From the NCBI RefSeq assembly GCF_014640335.1, contig NZ_BMGT01000002.1:434001-498000 (forward strand): DNA of 64,000 nt. The letters run 5' to 3'. Below, piece by piece: positions 34,676 to 44,874 of this stretch (positions within the stretch are counted from its first letter, which is position 1; each line of letters starts with the position of its first letter). Made by a program: the position numbers and the translations under genes. The notes under the pieces were generated by a model. The model was not told the DNA's origin. It did no database searches and saw only the letters and a list, made by a program, of their open reading frames with translations. The DNA is from Edaphobacter dinghuensis (GTDB lineage: Bacteria; Acidobacteriota; Terriglobia; Terriglobales; Acidobacteriaceae).

Positions 34676-37537
34676 ATGGCGAGCGTAAAGAAATCTGCGA
34701 AAAAGCCCGCGAAGAAAAAATCCGCTCCGAAGACGGACACAGTAAAGCAATCGAAAACGCCCGCGCAAATACCGCAAAAACGAGTGAAGGCGAAGAGCTC
34801 GAATCGCGCCGCAGATGCAGTGGACGAGCAGTTGGCGCGATATCGCTCGATGCGTGATTTTCATATCACGAAGGAGCCCAGCGGTCGGACAGTCAGCAAC
34901 AAGCATCTGCCTGAGCAGCTTCCCTTCTGCATCCAAAAGCACGCTGCATCCCATCTACACTATGACTTCAGACTCGGCTGGAATGGCGTGTTGAAGAGCT
35001 GGGCAGTCGCAAAAGGCCCGAGCTACTTCACCGGCGACAAGCGGCTGGCGGTTCAGGTTGAAGACCATCCTATGGAATATGGCGGCTTCGAGGGCATCAT
35101 TCCCGCTGGACAATATGGTGGCGGCACTGTGATGCTGTGGGACCAGGGAACATGGGAGCCGCAGGCCGGCTACGAGGACGTCGACAAAGGTTTGCGCGAT
35201 GGCAGTCTCAAATTTGTGATGCATGGGACGAAGATCAAAGGAAAGTGGGCGCTTATTCGCATGGGCGGAAAAGCCGCAAACGAGCGCAAACCGAATTGGC
35301 TTTTGATCAAAGAACATGACGGATTCGAACGTGGAGAGGATGACCCCTGTGTGACGGTGGAAGAGCCTGACAGTGTTGTTACGGGACGCACGATGGAGCA
35401 GATTGCTCGCAATGAAGACCATGTATGGAATTCAAAAGATGCTGCTCAGGGAAAGGCATGGTATCGAAAGGGTGGCGACGACGAGCCTGAAAAAAAACCT
35501 GCTCCTCTCTCGGACTTTAAAGATCAGAAGAAGCCGGCAATGGGAGTCCGTTCCTTTGAAAAAAGTTTGAGCACGCTGCCAAAAGAAAATCAGCCTGGCT
35601 TTGTTGCGCCACAGCTTGCGCTTGAAGCTATATCTCCGCCTGCTGGTGAGGGCTGGCTGCATGAGTTGAAGCTGGACGGATACAGGATGCAGGCGCGCAA
35701 AGATGGTTCTGGCGTGCAGATGCTGACACGCAAGGGACTGGATTGGACTCATCGCGTTCGTGCTGTTGCCAACGAAGTGGCTAAGCTTGCGGTCGACAAG
35801 GTGACGCTGGACGGCGAGGTTGTAGTGCTTGCAGAGAATGGGACGACGAATTTTGCTAATTTGCAGACGTCGTTTCAGAACGGAGCAGACAATGTGCTGA
35901 CATACTTCTGCTTCGATCTATTGCATATGGACGGGAGGAATATACGAGAGCTTCCTCTCAAGCGTCGTAAGGAGATGTTGAGCGACGTTCTGAACGGCGT
36001 GAATGAGGACTTGTTGCGTGTAAGTGAACACCTGGAGACGGACGGCGAAGAGCTTTTTCGCAAGGCTTGTGAGCTTCATGCTGAAGGGATCGTTTCAAAA
36101 AAAGCCACGGGCAGATATTCTTCCGGACGCGGCAGCGACTGGCTAAAGATGAAGTGCCTCCACGAACAGGAGTTTGTCGTAGGCGGGTTCACCCTGCCAT
36201 CGAACGGAATCGAAGGCGTGGGAGCACTGCTCCTCGGCTACTACCGCGATGGCAAGTTGATCTATGCAGGACGCACCGGCACCGGATTTACCCAGAAGAC
36301 GCATAAATCCATTCGAGGGCGATTGAACGGCCTGGTTCAAAAAGCGATGCCATTTGAACAAGTGCCCTCCGATGCCAGGCGAGGTGTGAGATGGGTCAAG
36401 CCGGAGCTTGTAGTTCAAGTTCGATTTGCTACATGGACTGCAGACAATCTCGTGCGTCAGGCAGCATTTCTCGGAGTACGCGAGGACAAAAGCGCAGGAG
36501 AGGTAGTGCGAGAAGAAACTATCGTTGCACCGCGTCCAAAAGGAACAGACAAGAAGCTTCGGGAACCGATGCCTTCTACAAAGGCGACAGCTATACACAG
36601 AGTGAAAAGGAGCGTAGCAGCAAAACAAATCATAACGGTAGAGCATGCTCCAGTTCGTTTGACGCATCCGGAGAAGATATTGGATGAAAGTTCGGGGCTG
36701 ACCAAGCAGATGCTTGCAGACTACTACTGGAACATCGCGGAAGAGATGCTTCCACATATTGCTGATAGGCCATTGAGCCTGGTGCGATGCCCCGATGGTG
36801 CAGATAAACCGTGCTTCTATCAAAAGCACGCAAACCATGCACTTCCAGAAGGTGTTGGCAGTATTGATATCCCAGATAAGAATGGAAAGATCGAGCCATA
36901 CATTACACTTTCGACTGCCGAAGCGTTGGCAGGACTGGCACAGATGGGAGTTCTGGAGGTGCATCCCTGGGGATCACGAAATGAAGACCTCGAACATCCC
37001 GACCGACTGATCTTCGATCTCGATCCTGACGAGGCGCTGGGATGGGCCGTTCTGGCAGAAGCTGCGACAGAAGTGCGAAGACGCCTGAAGGCGATTGGCC
37101 TGGAGAGTTTTCTAAAGACAACGGGAGGCAAGGGACTACACATTGTAGTTCCCATTGCACCGAAGCTGGATTGGCCTGCGGCCAAAGAGTTCGCACATAG
37201 CTTCGTAAACGCTATGGAGAGAGCGAATTCCTCGCTATATCTCACAAAGATGACCAAGGCGGCTCGCAAAGGAAAGATCTATCTCGATTATCTGCGGAAC
37301 GAACGTGGAGCAACCTCAGTAGCTCCGTTTTCTCCGCGTGCACGGGCTGGTGCGCCTGTTTCGTTGCCGCTGGAGTGGTCGGATTTGAAGCTGGCAGAGC
37401 GGCCGGTCTTTTCTGTGGCAGAATTCCATGAATGGAAATCACGCCTGAAGACTGATCCGTGGAAGGCAATGGCAACGATGAGACAACGCATCACGAACGA
37501 GATACTGGATGGCGTTGCAATGCAGCACTCAGCCTAG
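34676..37537 (+). CDS. ligD: multifunctional ATP-dependent DNA ligase LigD
   Basis: LigD processes and seals double-strand breaks with Ku. ATG 34676 is chosen for GGAGG 5 bases upstream. Order of parts in the 953 residues: a Lys-rich leader; a 3'-phosphoesterase domain (FCIQKHAASHLHYDFRL, EYGGFEGIIPAGQYGGGTV); an ATP-dependent ligase domain with adenylated Lys332 in HELKLDGYRM and downstream TLDGEVVVL; then a C-terminal primase/polymerase domain (HPEKILDESSGLTKQMLADYY, LIFDLDPDEALGW, TTGGKGLHIVVP). This phosphoesterase-ligase-polymerase order is the Pseudomonas type, not the mycobacterial one. It is in an operon with ku and its stop overlaps that of the convergent downstream gene. Confidence 0.95.
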   Translation: MASVKKSAKKPAKKKSAPKTDTVKQSKTPAQIPQKRVKAKSSNRAADAVDEQLARYRSMRDFHITKEPSGRTVSNKHLPEQLPFCIQKHAASHLHYDFRLGWNGVLKSWAVAKGPSYFTGDKRLAVQVEDHPMEYGGFEGIIPAGQYGGGTVMLWDQGTWEPQAGYEDVDKGLRDGSLKFVMHGTKIKGKWALIRMGGKAANERKPNWLLIKEHDGFERGEDDPCVTVEEPDSVVTGRTMEQIARNEDHVWNSKDAAQGKAWYRKGGDDEPEKKPAPLSDFKDQKKPAMGVRSFEKSLSTLPKENQPGFVAPQLALEAISPPAGEGWLHELKLDGYRMQARKDGSGVQMLTRKGLDWTHRVRAVANEVAKLAVDKVTLDGEVVVLAENGTTNFANLQTSFQNGADNVLTYFCFDLLHMDGRNIRELPLKRRKEMLSDVLNGVNEDLLRVSEHLETDGEELFRKACELHAEGIVSKKATGRYSSGRGSDWLKMKCLHEQEFVVGGFTLPSNGIEGVGALLLGYYRDGKLIYAGRTGTGFTQKTHKSIRGRLNGLVQKAMPFEQVPSDARRGVRWVKPELVVQVRFATWTADNLVRQAAFLGVREDKSAGEVVREETIVAPRPKGTDKKLREPMPSTKATAIHRVKRSVAAKQIITVEHAPVRLTHPEKILDESSGLTKQMLADYYWNIAEEMLPHIADRPLSLVRCPDGADKPCFYQKHANHALPEGVGSIDIPDKNGKIEPYITLSTAEALAGLAQMGVLEVHPWGSRNEDLEHPDRLIFDLDPDEALGWAVLAEAATEVRRRLKAIGLESFLKTTGGKGLHIVVPIAPKLDWPAAKEFAHSFVNAMERANSSLYLTKMTKAARKGKIYLDYLRNERGATSVAPFSPRARAGAPVSLPLEWSDLKLAERPVFSVAEFHEWKSRLKTDPWKAMATMRQRITNEILDGVAMQHSA

Positions 37538-38421
37538 CAAGGCGTGCCGCTCAATTTCATTACCAAACATTTAGCCGCACCACCTGCTTTAAGAAATTCG
37601 CTCAATTCTACCTGCACCACACGGAAACCTCTTGACTCAAACTGTTCGCTGAGTGTGTCGCTAACCTTATTGAGAATGACCGTCCGATTTGCATTGATGA
37701 CGTTGCAGGCAAAGCACAGAGCATCGGCTTCGGCAATGATGATCCGTTTGTCTTTGGCGTAATAAGCTTCGATTCTTTCGATCGAAGGATTGTCGAAGGC
37801 CGGTGGATAGTACATGACGGAGCCATCTTCGAGTGGAGCGAAGCAAGTGTCGAGGTGATAGAAGCGCGGGTCAATGAGATGAAGTGGGACTACTTCAATC
37901 TTCCATGCCTCACTCAGATAGTGATGGCTAGACTGAAGTGTTCGGGGACCATAGCCCGCCCACAACCTCGAGCCATCAACCGCAAACAATGCGTCGCCTT
38001 CTCCCTCGAACGGGATGTCGCGCGGAACATTCAGGACGGTATATCCGGCTTCATCAAACCAGTGGCGGAAGTGCTGCTCTTCCCCCTGTCTCTCCGCGTG
38101 AAAGAAGCGGCTCAAAACAACAACACCGTTGCGCTCTAAGCCTGCGTTCGCGGTGAAGACCATGTCTGGCGAACCTGGCTGTGGCTCTACCAGAACGACC
38201 TCTGCGATCTCGGTAACTGCACTGTAAAGACGCTGCCACTGCTCGGCAGCCACCTGTCGCGAAGAGTCATGAATGTGACCAGACATCCATGGATTGATGA
38301 CATAGTTCACGTCGTAAAACTTCGGAGGGCACATCAGAAAAGTTACCGGCACTAAAGTAAGACCCAAGGCAGGAAGGGAGCTTGCGAAATTTTCAGGTGA
38401 CGGACTTACGCTTGTACTCAT
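37534..38421 (-). CDS. amidinotransferase/dimethylargininase-family enzyme
   Basis: The 295-residue protein belongs to the guanidino-modifying (pentein) superfamily: CPPKFYDVNYVINPWM, PDMVFTANAGLERNG, FEGEGDALF, the catalytic histidine in YHLDTCFAPL and the catalytic cysteine in GGAAKCLVMKL. Members hydrolyse dimethylarginine or arginine, or move amidino groups. The motif set is closest to the dimethylargininase/citrulline-forming branch, but substrate choice is not certain. Its stop codon shares the palindrome CTAG with the ligD stop on the other strand. Confidence 0.82.
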   Translation of the reverse strand: MSTSVSPSPENFASSLPALGLTLVPVTFLMCPPKFYDVNYVINPWMSGHIHDSSRQVAAEQWQRLYSAVTEIAEVVLVEPQPGSPDMVFTANAGLERNGVVVLSRFFHAERQGEEQHFRHWFDEAGYTVLNVPRDIPFEGEGDALFAVDGSRLWAGYGPRTLQSSHHYLSEAWKIEVVPLHLIDPRFYHLDTCFAPLEDGSVMYYPPAFDNPSIERIEAYYAKDKRIIIAEADALCFACNVINANRTVILNKVSDTLSEQFESRGFRVVQVELSEFLKAGGAAKCLVMKLSGTPC

Positions 38422-38541
38422 CGAAGGGCCTCTGATGATGAGCTTGGCAGTCTTAGAGAACCTTCGTCAACATGAATGTTTATGCGGGTTTTAGCGCATA
38501 TAGATACATTTTCACTGCGCTACGCGTCCCTTAAATAAGAG

Positions 38542-38576
38542 CTCCGATGTGCGCATAGATGCAACACACATCGGAG
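38542..38576 (-). terminator. probable terminator of the RND pump gene
   Basis: CTCCGATGTG and CACATCGGAG form a 10-bp stem with a 15-base loop. On the minus strand it is followed by CTCTTATTTAAG, a moderate U-rich stretch. It lies 14 bp past the stop of the RND permease gene. Confidence 0.6.
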
Positions 38577-38590
38577 TCTTCGTTGTGAGA

Positions 38591-41500
38591 TTAGTGAGTG
38601 GGTTCAGGTGGAGGCAATTCGTCATCGCACGGATTTCTCTTTGGATCTCTCTTGAACTTGCTAAGAAATGTTTTGAGGATCACATAAAGAACTGGGATGA
38701 AGAAAAGATTGAGAACAGTAGAGAGAGCCATGCCTCCTACGATTGCGGTACCTACGGAGTGACGGCCGTAAGCGCCTGCTCCAGTGGCGAAGTAGAGGGG
38801 CAAAACACCGAGGATGAACGCAATCGAGGTCATGAGAATGGGGCGAAGACGAAGTTCTGCCGCAACGATCGCGGCATCGATGATCGACTTACCCATCTCC
38901 AGTTGCTGCTCCGCAAACTCCACGATAAGAATGGAGTTTTTCGCAGCGAGTCCGATGAGCATGACAAGCCCGATTTGGACGTACACGTCATCGACAAGAC
39001 CTCGCGCAGCCACCAACCCAAGAGCACCGAGCACAGCCATCGGAACGGCAAGCAGAATAATGAATGGCAGTGCAAAGCTCTCATACTGCGCGGAGAGGGT
39101 AAGGTAGACGACGAGAAGTCCGAGGCCGAAGATGATGATGGCCTTGCCCGCCGATTCAACTTCTTCGAGCGCAAGTCCAGTCCAGGAGAAGGTCATGCCC
39201 TGCATCTTGTTCTTCTCGAAGAGACGCTCCATCGCCTGGAGTCCCTGACCGGAGCTGAGGCCCGGTGCCGGCGATCCATCGATTTCAGCCGATCGGAAGA
39301 GATTGTAGTGGTTGATGACCTGCGGCCCGGAGGTCTCCTGTAGCGTGACGAGATTGTCGAGCGGAATCATCTGTCCGGAGTCAGAGCGAACGTAGTACTG
39401 TCGAATGTCCTGAGCATTACGACGGAACTGCTGATCGGCCTGCACGTAGACACGATAGGAGCGGTTATTGAAGTCGAAATCATTGACATAACTCGATCCC
39501 ATGAACGTGCCTAGCGCGGCAGTAATCTGGTTTAGAGGAACACCCATGGTCTTGGCCTTCTCACGATCGATGGTGACGTGAAGCTGGGGATCGTTAGAGG
39601 TAAAGGTGGTGTTCATGCCAATGAGTCCTGAACCCGGAGCACGAGACTGAGCAACGATTGTGTGGGCGACGCGATCGATATCTCCAAAGGTGTTGCGTCC
39701 ACCATCCTGAAGAATGAACTGGAATCCGCCGACAGTACCGATGCCTGCAATAGCGGGTGGCTCAGCGGCGAAGGCGATACCGCCCGGTACAGCGAAGAGC
39801 TTTGGCCCAACATCTTGAACGATGGCCTTCGCGCTGTATTGCGGGCCCATCTTGGCACGGTCATTGATGGGCTTCAATGGAGCGAAGATGAGGCCTGAGT
39901 TTGGCGAGCTGCCACCTGCAAGCGAGAAGCCCATAACTGAGAAGGTGCCGAAGACACCGTCGTTCTTGCGTACCAATGCCGAAACACGGTCGGCAAACTC
40001 GCTGGTATAGCTGAGGGAAGCGCCGGGAGGTGTTTGAACGATGATGAGGAAGTAGGACTGGTCCTCCTGCGGAACGAACGCAGTGGGGACGTGGTTGTAC
40101 ATAAACGCGGTAGCGCCAAGACCTGCGAAGAAGAGCACCAGCATCGCGTAGCGAATTTTCACGACAAAGGTGACCATCTTCGCGTAGACCCGGATGAGCC
40201 ATTGGATCAAGCTTTCAACGGGGTTGAGGATCAAACCCATGAGCCCGGTATGTTTTTGCTCTCCGCGTAGCAAGATGGCGGCAAGAGCAGGTGAAAGCGT
40301 AAGCGCATTGAAAGCCGAGATGGCAATTGAGAACGCAATCGTCAGCGAGAACTGCTTGTAGAGAATGCCTGTCGTTCCAGGGAAAAAGCTTACGGGCACG
40401 AACACTGAGATAAGCACAAGCGAGGTTGCGATGACGGCACTCGTGACCTCGGCCATTGCTTCAGAGGTAGCCCGATGGCTGTCGCAATGCTCTTTCTCGA
40501 TGTGTCGCTGGACGTTTTCGATGACAACAATGGCGTCGTCAACCACTAGTCCTGTAGCGAGAGTAATGCCAAACAGAGTTAACGAATTAATAGAGAAGTC
40601 GAAGATCTTGATGAAGGCAAATGTGCCTATCAGGGAGACAGGGATGGTAACGGAAGGGATGATCGTCGCGCGCCAATCCTGCAGGAATAGGAAGATGACG
40701 ATGATGACGATGATGACTGCTTCGCCGATTGTCTCAACTACTTCGCGAATGGAGTCGCCGATGACGGTCGTCGTATCAACGGCGATAATGCCCTTCATTC
40801 CTGGAGGATAGGATTTTGCAAGTTCCTCCAGCACCGCGCGGCAACGTTTGTCGACGTCAAGAGCGTTGGCGTTGGAGAGTTGCTGAATACCGATACCGAC
40901 GGCATCTCCACCCATGACTCCGCCCCCTTGAAACTTGAGCGAAGTATCGTAGTTTTCAGCGCCGAGCTCAGCACGGCCCACGTCCTTGAGCAGAACGATT
41001 CCACTGGCAGTGGTGCTGTTCTTAATAACGATGTTTTCAAACTGTTTTGGATCAGAGAAACGGCCACTGACGCGAACCGCCATCTGGAAGTTCTGTTTGG
41101 GGTCGGAGGGTTGCTGGCCGAGTTGACCTGCCGGAATCTCTACGTTCTGCTCAGCGAGTGCGTTAGTGACATCAAGCGCAGTAAGACCGCGAGCAGCAAG
41201 ACGGCTGGGGTCGAGCCAGATACGCATAGCGTATTTGCGCTCGCCGAAGATGACGACAGCACCGACGCCGGGAACTCGCTTGAGCGCGTCGCTGACATAG
41301 ACATCGAGGTAGTTCGAGATGAATGCCGGAGAGAGTGAGTGGTCAGGTGAAACGAAGCCTGCGGCAAGAACGAAGTTCGAATTAGCCTTGGTGATGGTGA
41401 TACCGGTGTTATTGACGACCGCAGGCAGACGTCCCTGCACAGAGGCGACGCGGTTCTGAACGTCAACCGCAGCGATGTTGAGGTCATAACCGGTATTGAA

Positions 41501-41779
41501 GGTTACCGTAATTGCGGAGGTACCATCGTTCGAGCTCGTCGAGCTCATGTAACGCATTCCCTCGACGCCGTTGATGGACTGCTCGAGGATGGTCGTAACC
41601 GCCGATTCAACGTCCTTCGAGCTTGCACCGATGTAGTTTGCAGTGACGACAACCTGAGGCGGAGCCAGCTCCGGATAAAGGGAGATCGGCAGAGTGGGTA
41701 TGCAGACGGCGCCAGCGAGGACGATGAGCAGCGCGCAGACCGTGGCGAAGATTGGGCGACGAATGAAAAAATCTACCAA
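38591..41779 (-). CDS. RND multidrug efflux permease (HAE1 family)
   Basis: The 1,062-residue protein has the full AcrB-like layout: [20 protein letters not shown] at the N-terminus, 12 membrane helices, two large periplasmic loops, and the proton-relay segment [17 protein letters not shown] in helix 4. It uses proton flow to pump drugs or hydrophobic compounds from periplasm to outside with an adaptor and an outer-membrane channel. The reading frame starts at TTG 41779 with AGAGGT upstream. The adaptor gene precedes it by 96 bp. No TolC-like gene or regulator is next to the pair, so the outer-membrane partner is elsewhere. Confidence 0.95.
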   Translation of the reverse strand: MVDFFIRRPIFATVCALLIVLAGAVCIPTLPISLYPELAPPQVVVTANYIGASSKDVESAVTTILEQSINGVEGMRYMSSTSSNDGTSAITVTFNTGYDLNIAAVDVQNRVASVQGRLPAVVNNTGITITKANSNFVLAAGFVSPDHSLSPAFISNYLDVYVSDALKRVPGVGAVVIFGERKYAMRIWLDPSRLAARGLTALDVTNALAEQNVEIPAGQLGQQPSDPKQNFQMAVRVSGRFSDPKQFENIVIKNSTTASGIVLLKDVGRAELGAENYDTSLKFQGGGVMGGDAVGIGIQQLSNANALDVDKRCRAVLEELAKSYPPGMKGIIAVDTTTVIGDSIREVVETIGEAVIIVIIVIFLFLQDWRATIIPSVTIPVSLIGTFAFIKIFDFSINSLTLFGITLATGLVVDDAIVVIENVQRHIEKEHCDSHRATSEAMAEVTSAVIATSLVLISVFVPVSFFPGTTGILYKQFSLTIAFSIAISAFNALTLSPALAAILLRGEQKHTGLMGLILNPVESLIQWLIRVYAKMVTFVVKIRYAMLVLFFAGLGATAFMYNHVPTAFVPQEDQSYFLIIVQTPPGASLSYTSEFADRVSALVRKNDGVFGTFSVMGFSLAGGSSPNSGLIFAPLKPINDRAKMGPQYSAKAIVQDVGPKLFAVPGGIAFAAEPPAIAGIGTVGGFQFILQDGGRNTFGDIDRVAHTIVAQSRAPGSGLIGMNTTFTSNDPQLHVTIDREKAKTMGVPLNQITAALGTFMGSSYVNDFDFNNRSYRVYVQADQQFRRNAQDIRQYYVRSDSGQMIPLDNLVTLQETSGPQVINHYNLFRSAEIDGSPAPGLSSGQGLQAMERLFEKNKMQGMTFSWTGLALEEVESAGKAIIIFGLGLLVVYLTLSAQYESFALPFIILLAVPMAVLGALGLVAARGLVDDVYVQIGLVMLIGLAAKNSILIVEFAEQQLEMGKSIIDAAIVAAELRLRPILMTSIAFILGVLPLYFATGAGAYGRHSVGTAIVGGMALSTVLNLFFIPVLYVILKTFLSKFKRDPKRNPCDDELPPPEPTH

Positions 41780-41875
41780 GGTGTACCTCTAGCCAGCGGG
41801 CTTAGCCCTGGCGGTAAACGAAAGAAGATGCGGAGATGGCGATACATCTCCGCAGACATAAATGCGAGGTGCCGC

Positions 41876-42970
41876 CTACCCCAGAGGCTTGACGGGAGCA
41901 CCTTCCTGCAAAAACTGCAGACCAGAGAGAATCACCTTGTCGCCTGGCTTGAGGCCATCGAGAACAGGATAGGTGTTGTCGACCGTCTCGCCGACAGTAA
42001 CCGGAATCTGGTGTGCGACGTAGCCGTCGCCCTTCGGTTCAGCAACGAAGACAAAGGTCTGGCCGCCGACCAGAGAGACCGCGAGCACCGGAATAACAGG
42101 CGCCGGATTGGTATTCCAGGTGATGCGCGCCTTGACCAGCTGCTGGTTGCGAAGGCGTTCTGCCGTGCGCGGAATCTCAGCCTTAACGAGGATGCTCTGC
42201 AGCCCGTTATCAACCTGTGGAGAGAGGAAGCTGATCTTAGACTTCACAATCGAATTTCCATCGTTGTCGAGGATATCGACCGGAAGACCAAGCTTCACCT
42301 GCGATGCCCGCTCGGTGGGAACGTAGATGTAAGCTTCAAGATCTGCATTCTCATCGACAGTAGTGAGAATGGTGCTCGCCGAAACATAGTCGCCAAGGTG
42401 AACAGGGATATCGCCAACAATTCCAGCAAACGGCGCGCGAATCTGGTAATAAGCCAACTGCTGCCTCTGCGTATTGGTTTGTGCCACTGAGGAATCAAAA
42501 TCTCCCTTGGAGTTCTGATAGGCTTGCACCGCCTGGTCATAGGCCTGCTTGGAGGTCACACCCGCCTCGTAAAGCTTGCGCTGGCGTTCCACTTCGGTCT
42601 GATTGTACTGATAGACGGCCTTCTTCTGTGCCTCGGTTCCCTGCTGTTGCTGCACAGTAGCGACCTGCTTGAGCGGATCGATCTGCATCAATATCTGACC
42701 CGCCTTAACTGCATCGCCCGACTTCACCAAGATGCGGGTAATATTGCCATCCACCTGGGGCTGCATCGTGGCCGAGCGCCGGCTTTTGATCGTCGCCACA
42801 TAGGTATCGCCGTTGGCAACCGGCGAAAGAGTTACGGGAGATACCTTGACGGGCATCGCCTGAGGCGCCGCGGCAACCGGCGGCGGAGCAGATTTGCAAC
42901 CTGCGAAAAGACACACGGTCGCGCAAACGGCGAGCGGCAGAATGCGGCTGAACTTCAAAGTCAAGGACAC
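41876..42970 (-). CDS. RND efflux periplasmic adaptor lipoprotein
   Basis: The 364-residue protein has a lipoprotein signal (LAVCATVCLFAGC-K), a lipoyl/barrel-sandwich half (SATMQPQVDGNITRILVKSGD), a long coiled-coil hairpin (about residues 95-165, Gln-rich, QQQGTEAQKKAVYQYNQTEVE), the second lipoyl half (RAPFAGIVGDIPVHLGDYV) and a beta-barrel domain. It links the inner-membrane RND pump encoded downstream to an outer-membrane channel. First gene of the pair. The 5' region shared with the tRNA-Glu gene shows no repressor gene. Confidence 0.93.
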   Translation of the reverse strand: MSLTLKFSRILPLAVCATVCLFAGCKSAPPPVAAAPQAMPVKVSPVTLSPVANGDTYVATIKSRRSATMQPQVDGNITRILVKSGDAVKAGQILMQIDPLKQVATVQQQQGTEAQKKAVYQYNQTEVERQRKLYEAGVTSKQAYDQAVQAYQNSKGDFDSSVAQTNTQRQQLAYYQIRAPFAGIVGDIPVHLGDYVSASTILTTVDENADLEAYIYVPTERASQVKLGLPVDILDNDGNSIVKSKISFLSPQVDNGLQSILVKAEIPRTAERLRNQQLVKARITWNTNPAPVIPVLAVSLVGGQTFVFVAEPKGDGYVAHQIPVTVGETVDNTYPVLDGLKPGDKVILSGLQFLQEGAPVKPLG

Positions 42971-43197
42971 AGTATTTCTCCTTCAGATTCAAAACGTCAA
43001 TTACAACGGCCTGCCCGGATATATCTGCGCCGGGACAAACGCAGATAGGTCAAGTGTCTGATTCTGCAAGAGCACTATGGGTTTCAATTTTAGATGATGC
43101 TGTCCTCTTGGAAGGTTCTCAATAATTTAAGTATTCTTCAGAAAGAAGTTAGCCAGTTTTAGTTCGTACGGTCTCTTGATCGGACTATCCGTATTCT

Positions 43198-43226
43198 TTG
43201 ACACGGACTATCTATATTGATAGCGT
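43198..43226 (+). promoter_or_regulatory. candidate promoter for tRNA-Glu
   Basis: A perfect TTGACA at 43198-43203 is followed after 17 bp by TAGCGT, a weak -10 match. Transcription would begin about 35 bases before the tRNA. A 9-base direct repeat CGGACTATC at 43181 and 43204 overlaps it. The rest of 42971-43197 is A/T-rich and should also hold the promoter of the RND operon on the other strand. Confidence 0.4.
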
Positions 43227-43267
43227 TGAAAGCGATGAGGGCCTGTTATCAGCCGTCATTCCGCAGC

Positions 43268-43345
43268 GTCCCTGTCGTCTAGCCCGGCCCAGGACACCGC
43301 CCTTTCACGGCGATAACATGGGTTCGAATCCCATCGGGGACGCCA
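43268..43345 (+). tRNA. tRNA-Glu (anticodon TTC)
   Basis: A cloverleaf can be drawn. The acceptor stem is GTCCCTG/CGGGGAC with one U-G pair, followed by discriminator G and an encoded CCA (43343-43345). The D arm reads TCTAGCCCGGCCCAGGA. The anticodon loop CTTTCAC has TTC at 43304-43306, and the T arm is ATGGG-TTCGAAT-CCCAT. The sequence is close to other bacterial tRNA-Glu. The outermost anticodon-stem pair (C297/A313 of the 43 kb block) is mismatched, which is slightly unusual. Confidence 0.95.
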
Positions 43346-43679
43346 ATCAGTTCAGCAGTTATTGAATGAACTTATTTCCTGATTGAACCAACAATACATT
43401 TGTGGCGCAACTAACGTAGATCTGCCTGGTCTGCTCTCTTTCCTGCTTCGGGCCTTCTAACGCCCATTATTCGGCACATTGACCATGACAAATAATAATA
43501 CCCTCCGAACGTGCCCATGCTGGGCACTCCCCAGCTTCTGTACTCTACGTATCGTTTCCACCCCCTAAGTAGCCTTCTGAAGGATGTTCAGGGCAGCCAT
43601 CCTTGGGCTCAAAAATTTGAGCAGCAGGACATGTTAGGGGCTTGTACCATGGCTACGTCAGACCCAAGGATGATCGGCA
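43346..43679. other. intergenic region upstream of the phosphatase gene, with ribosome-binding-site inverted repeat
   Basis: This 334-bp stretch holds no gene I can support; short open frames overlap the phosphatase start without a ribosome binding site. CATCCTTGGG at 43598-43607 is the exact reverse complement of CCCAAGGATG at 43663-43672, which contains the AAGGA ribosome binding site of the gene starting at 43680. Pairing across the 55-base spacer would hide that site. Confidence 0.45.
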
Positions 43680-44801
43680 ATGGCGTTTTTCAGATCAAAA
43701 AAGGATGGTGACGCTCTTAAGCGTTATGAACTCGTCGAAGAAAAACGCATCTTCGGAATGCTCAACTTCGTAGTTTTGCTCTCGATTGCTGCCGTTGCTT
43801 ATACCGACTGGTTTGTCGTCGCCAACATATCGCTCGGTTATCTTTACGTTCTCTCTCTTGCACTGAGCGCCCTGGTCAATCCTCTTCTGCTCACCATCTC
43901 GCTTGCCGCCATCTGTACTTTTTTGCAGGACATCTTCGGCCCACCCAGCAATACGATCTCGCTACGAGTCGTCCATGATGCAATCATGCTCGGTGTATTT
44001 CTGGCCACCGGCTATCTGGTCTGGCTTATTGCACGTCAGCGTAGCCGGTTGATCGAGGAAGTGCGTCAGCAGCGCGACGAATACGAGAGCGATCTTGTGC
44101 TCGCTGCCCAGGTTCAACAACAGGTGCTGCCCTCGCCCCGCACCTTTCAGGGCCTCGAACTCGCTGGCACCATGCATGCCGCGCGGCTGCTGGGCGGCGA
44201 TTATTATGACTTCTTTCAAATCTCCGATGATATCGTCGACGTCGTCATCGCCGATGTCTCCGGCAAAGGGGCGGCTGCCGCCCTGCTGATGCCCTCCCTC
44301 TCCGTAGCTCTTCGTCTGCGCGCCCGCGAGCTCAGCGGACCAGCCGCGATCATGAAAGATTTAGATGGAGTTCTCAAGCAGGTCACACGACCAGCAAGCT
44401 TTGTCACCATGTTCTATGCCCGCTTCCACCTTGCCGCCAAGACCCTTGAGTACGCGAACGGCGGTCATAACCCGCCCATCCTGCTGCGTCCCAGCGGCGA
44501 GATTCGCCTGCTTGAAGCGTCTGGACCTATCCTCGGAATTCTCAATGGTACGGTGTATTCGAATGTCACCATCAACCTCGAATCCGGAGACATTCTGACC
44601 CTGTACACTGACGGCGTGACGGAGCAGGAAAACAAACAGGACGAGCAGTTCTCGGTAGACCGTCTCGAGCAGGTTCTCAGCGAGCACACGCATGTCTCTT
44701 CCAACACAATCGTCGATGCTATCTGCGAGGCCGTGCCTGCCTTCGCGGGAGCCGCAGAGCAGTCGGACGACTTTACCGTAGTGGTGGCAAAGGTCTCCTG
44801 A
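43680..44801 (+). CDS. membrane-anchored PP2C/SpoIIE-type serine phosphatase
   Basis: The 373-residue protein has an N-terminal membrane region of about four to five helices (residues 25-125), a short coiled coil (IARQRSRLIEEVRQQRDEYESDLVLAAQVQQQVLP), and a PP2C-like domain of the RsbU/SpoIIE class. The metal-binding acidic segments are GGDYYDFF, VIADVSGKG, LYTDGVTEQ and QSDDFTVVV. Such enzymes dephosphorylate anti-anti-sigma factors to switch stress responses. No anti-sigma genes are adjacent, so the target is unknown. AAGGA lies 9 bases before the ATG and can be masked by an upstream inverted repeat. Confidence 0.9.
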   Translation: MAFFRSKKDGDALKRYELVEEKRIFGMLNFVVLLSIAAVAYTDWFVVANISLGYLYVLSLALSALVNPLLLTISLAAICTFLQDIFGPPSNTISLRVVHDAIMLGVFLATGYLVWLIARQRSRLIEEVRQQRDEYESDLVLAAQVQQQVLPSPRTFQGLELAGTMHAARLLGGDYYDFFQISDDIVDVVIADVSGKGAAAALLMPSLSVALRLRARELSGPAAIMKDLDGVLKQVTRPASFVTMFYARFHLAAKTLEYANGGHNPPILLRPSGEIRLLEASGPILGILNGTVYSNVTINLESGDILTLYTDGVTEQENKQDEQFSVDRLEQVLSEHTHVSSNTIVDAICEAVPAFAGAAEQSDDFTVVVAKVS

Positions 44802-44874
44802 GCCGTTCTCCCCTTCAGCAAGATCAGCGTCAGTCTTAGAGGCTTATTTGACCGTTATAGCGTCTAATTGAGCT

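Noticed and set aside
38549-39343. 264-residue plus-strand frame opposite the RND permease gene
   Set aside because: It is antisense to a clear RND permease and has no recognisable domain.
43511-43711. 66-residue frame overlapping the phosphatase start
   Set aside because: No ribosome binding site; it crosses the inverted repeat and the real start codon in another frame.
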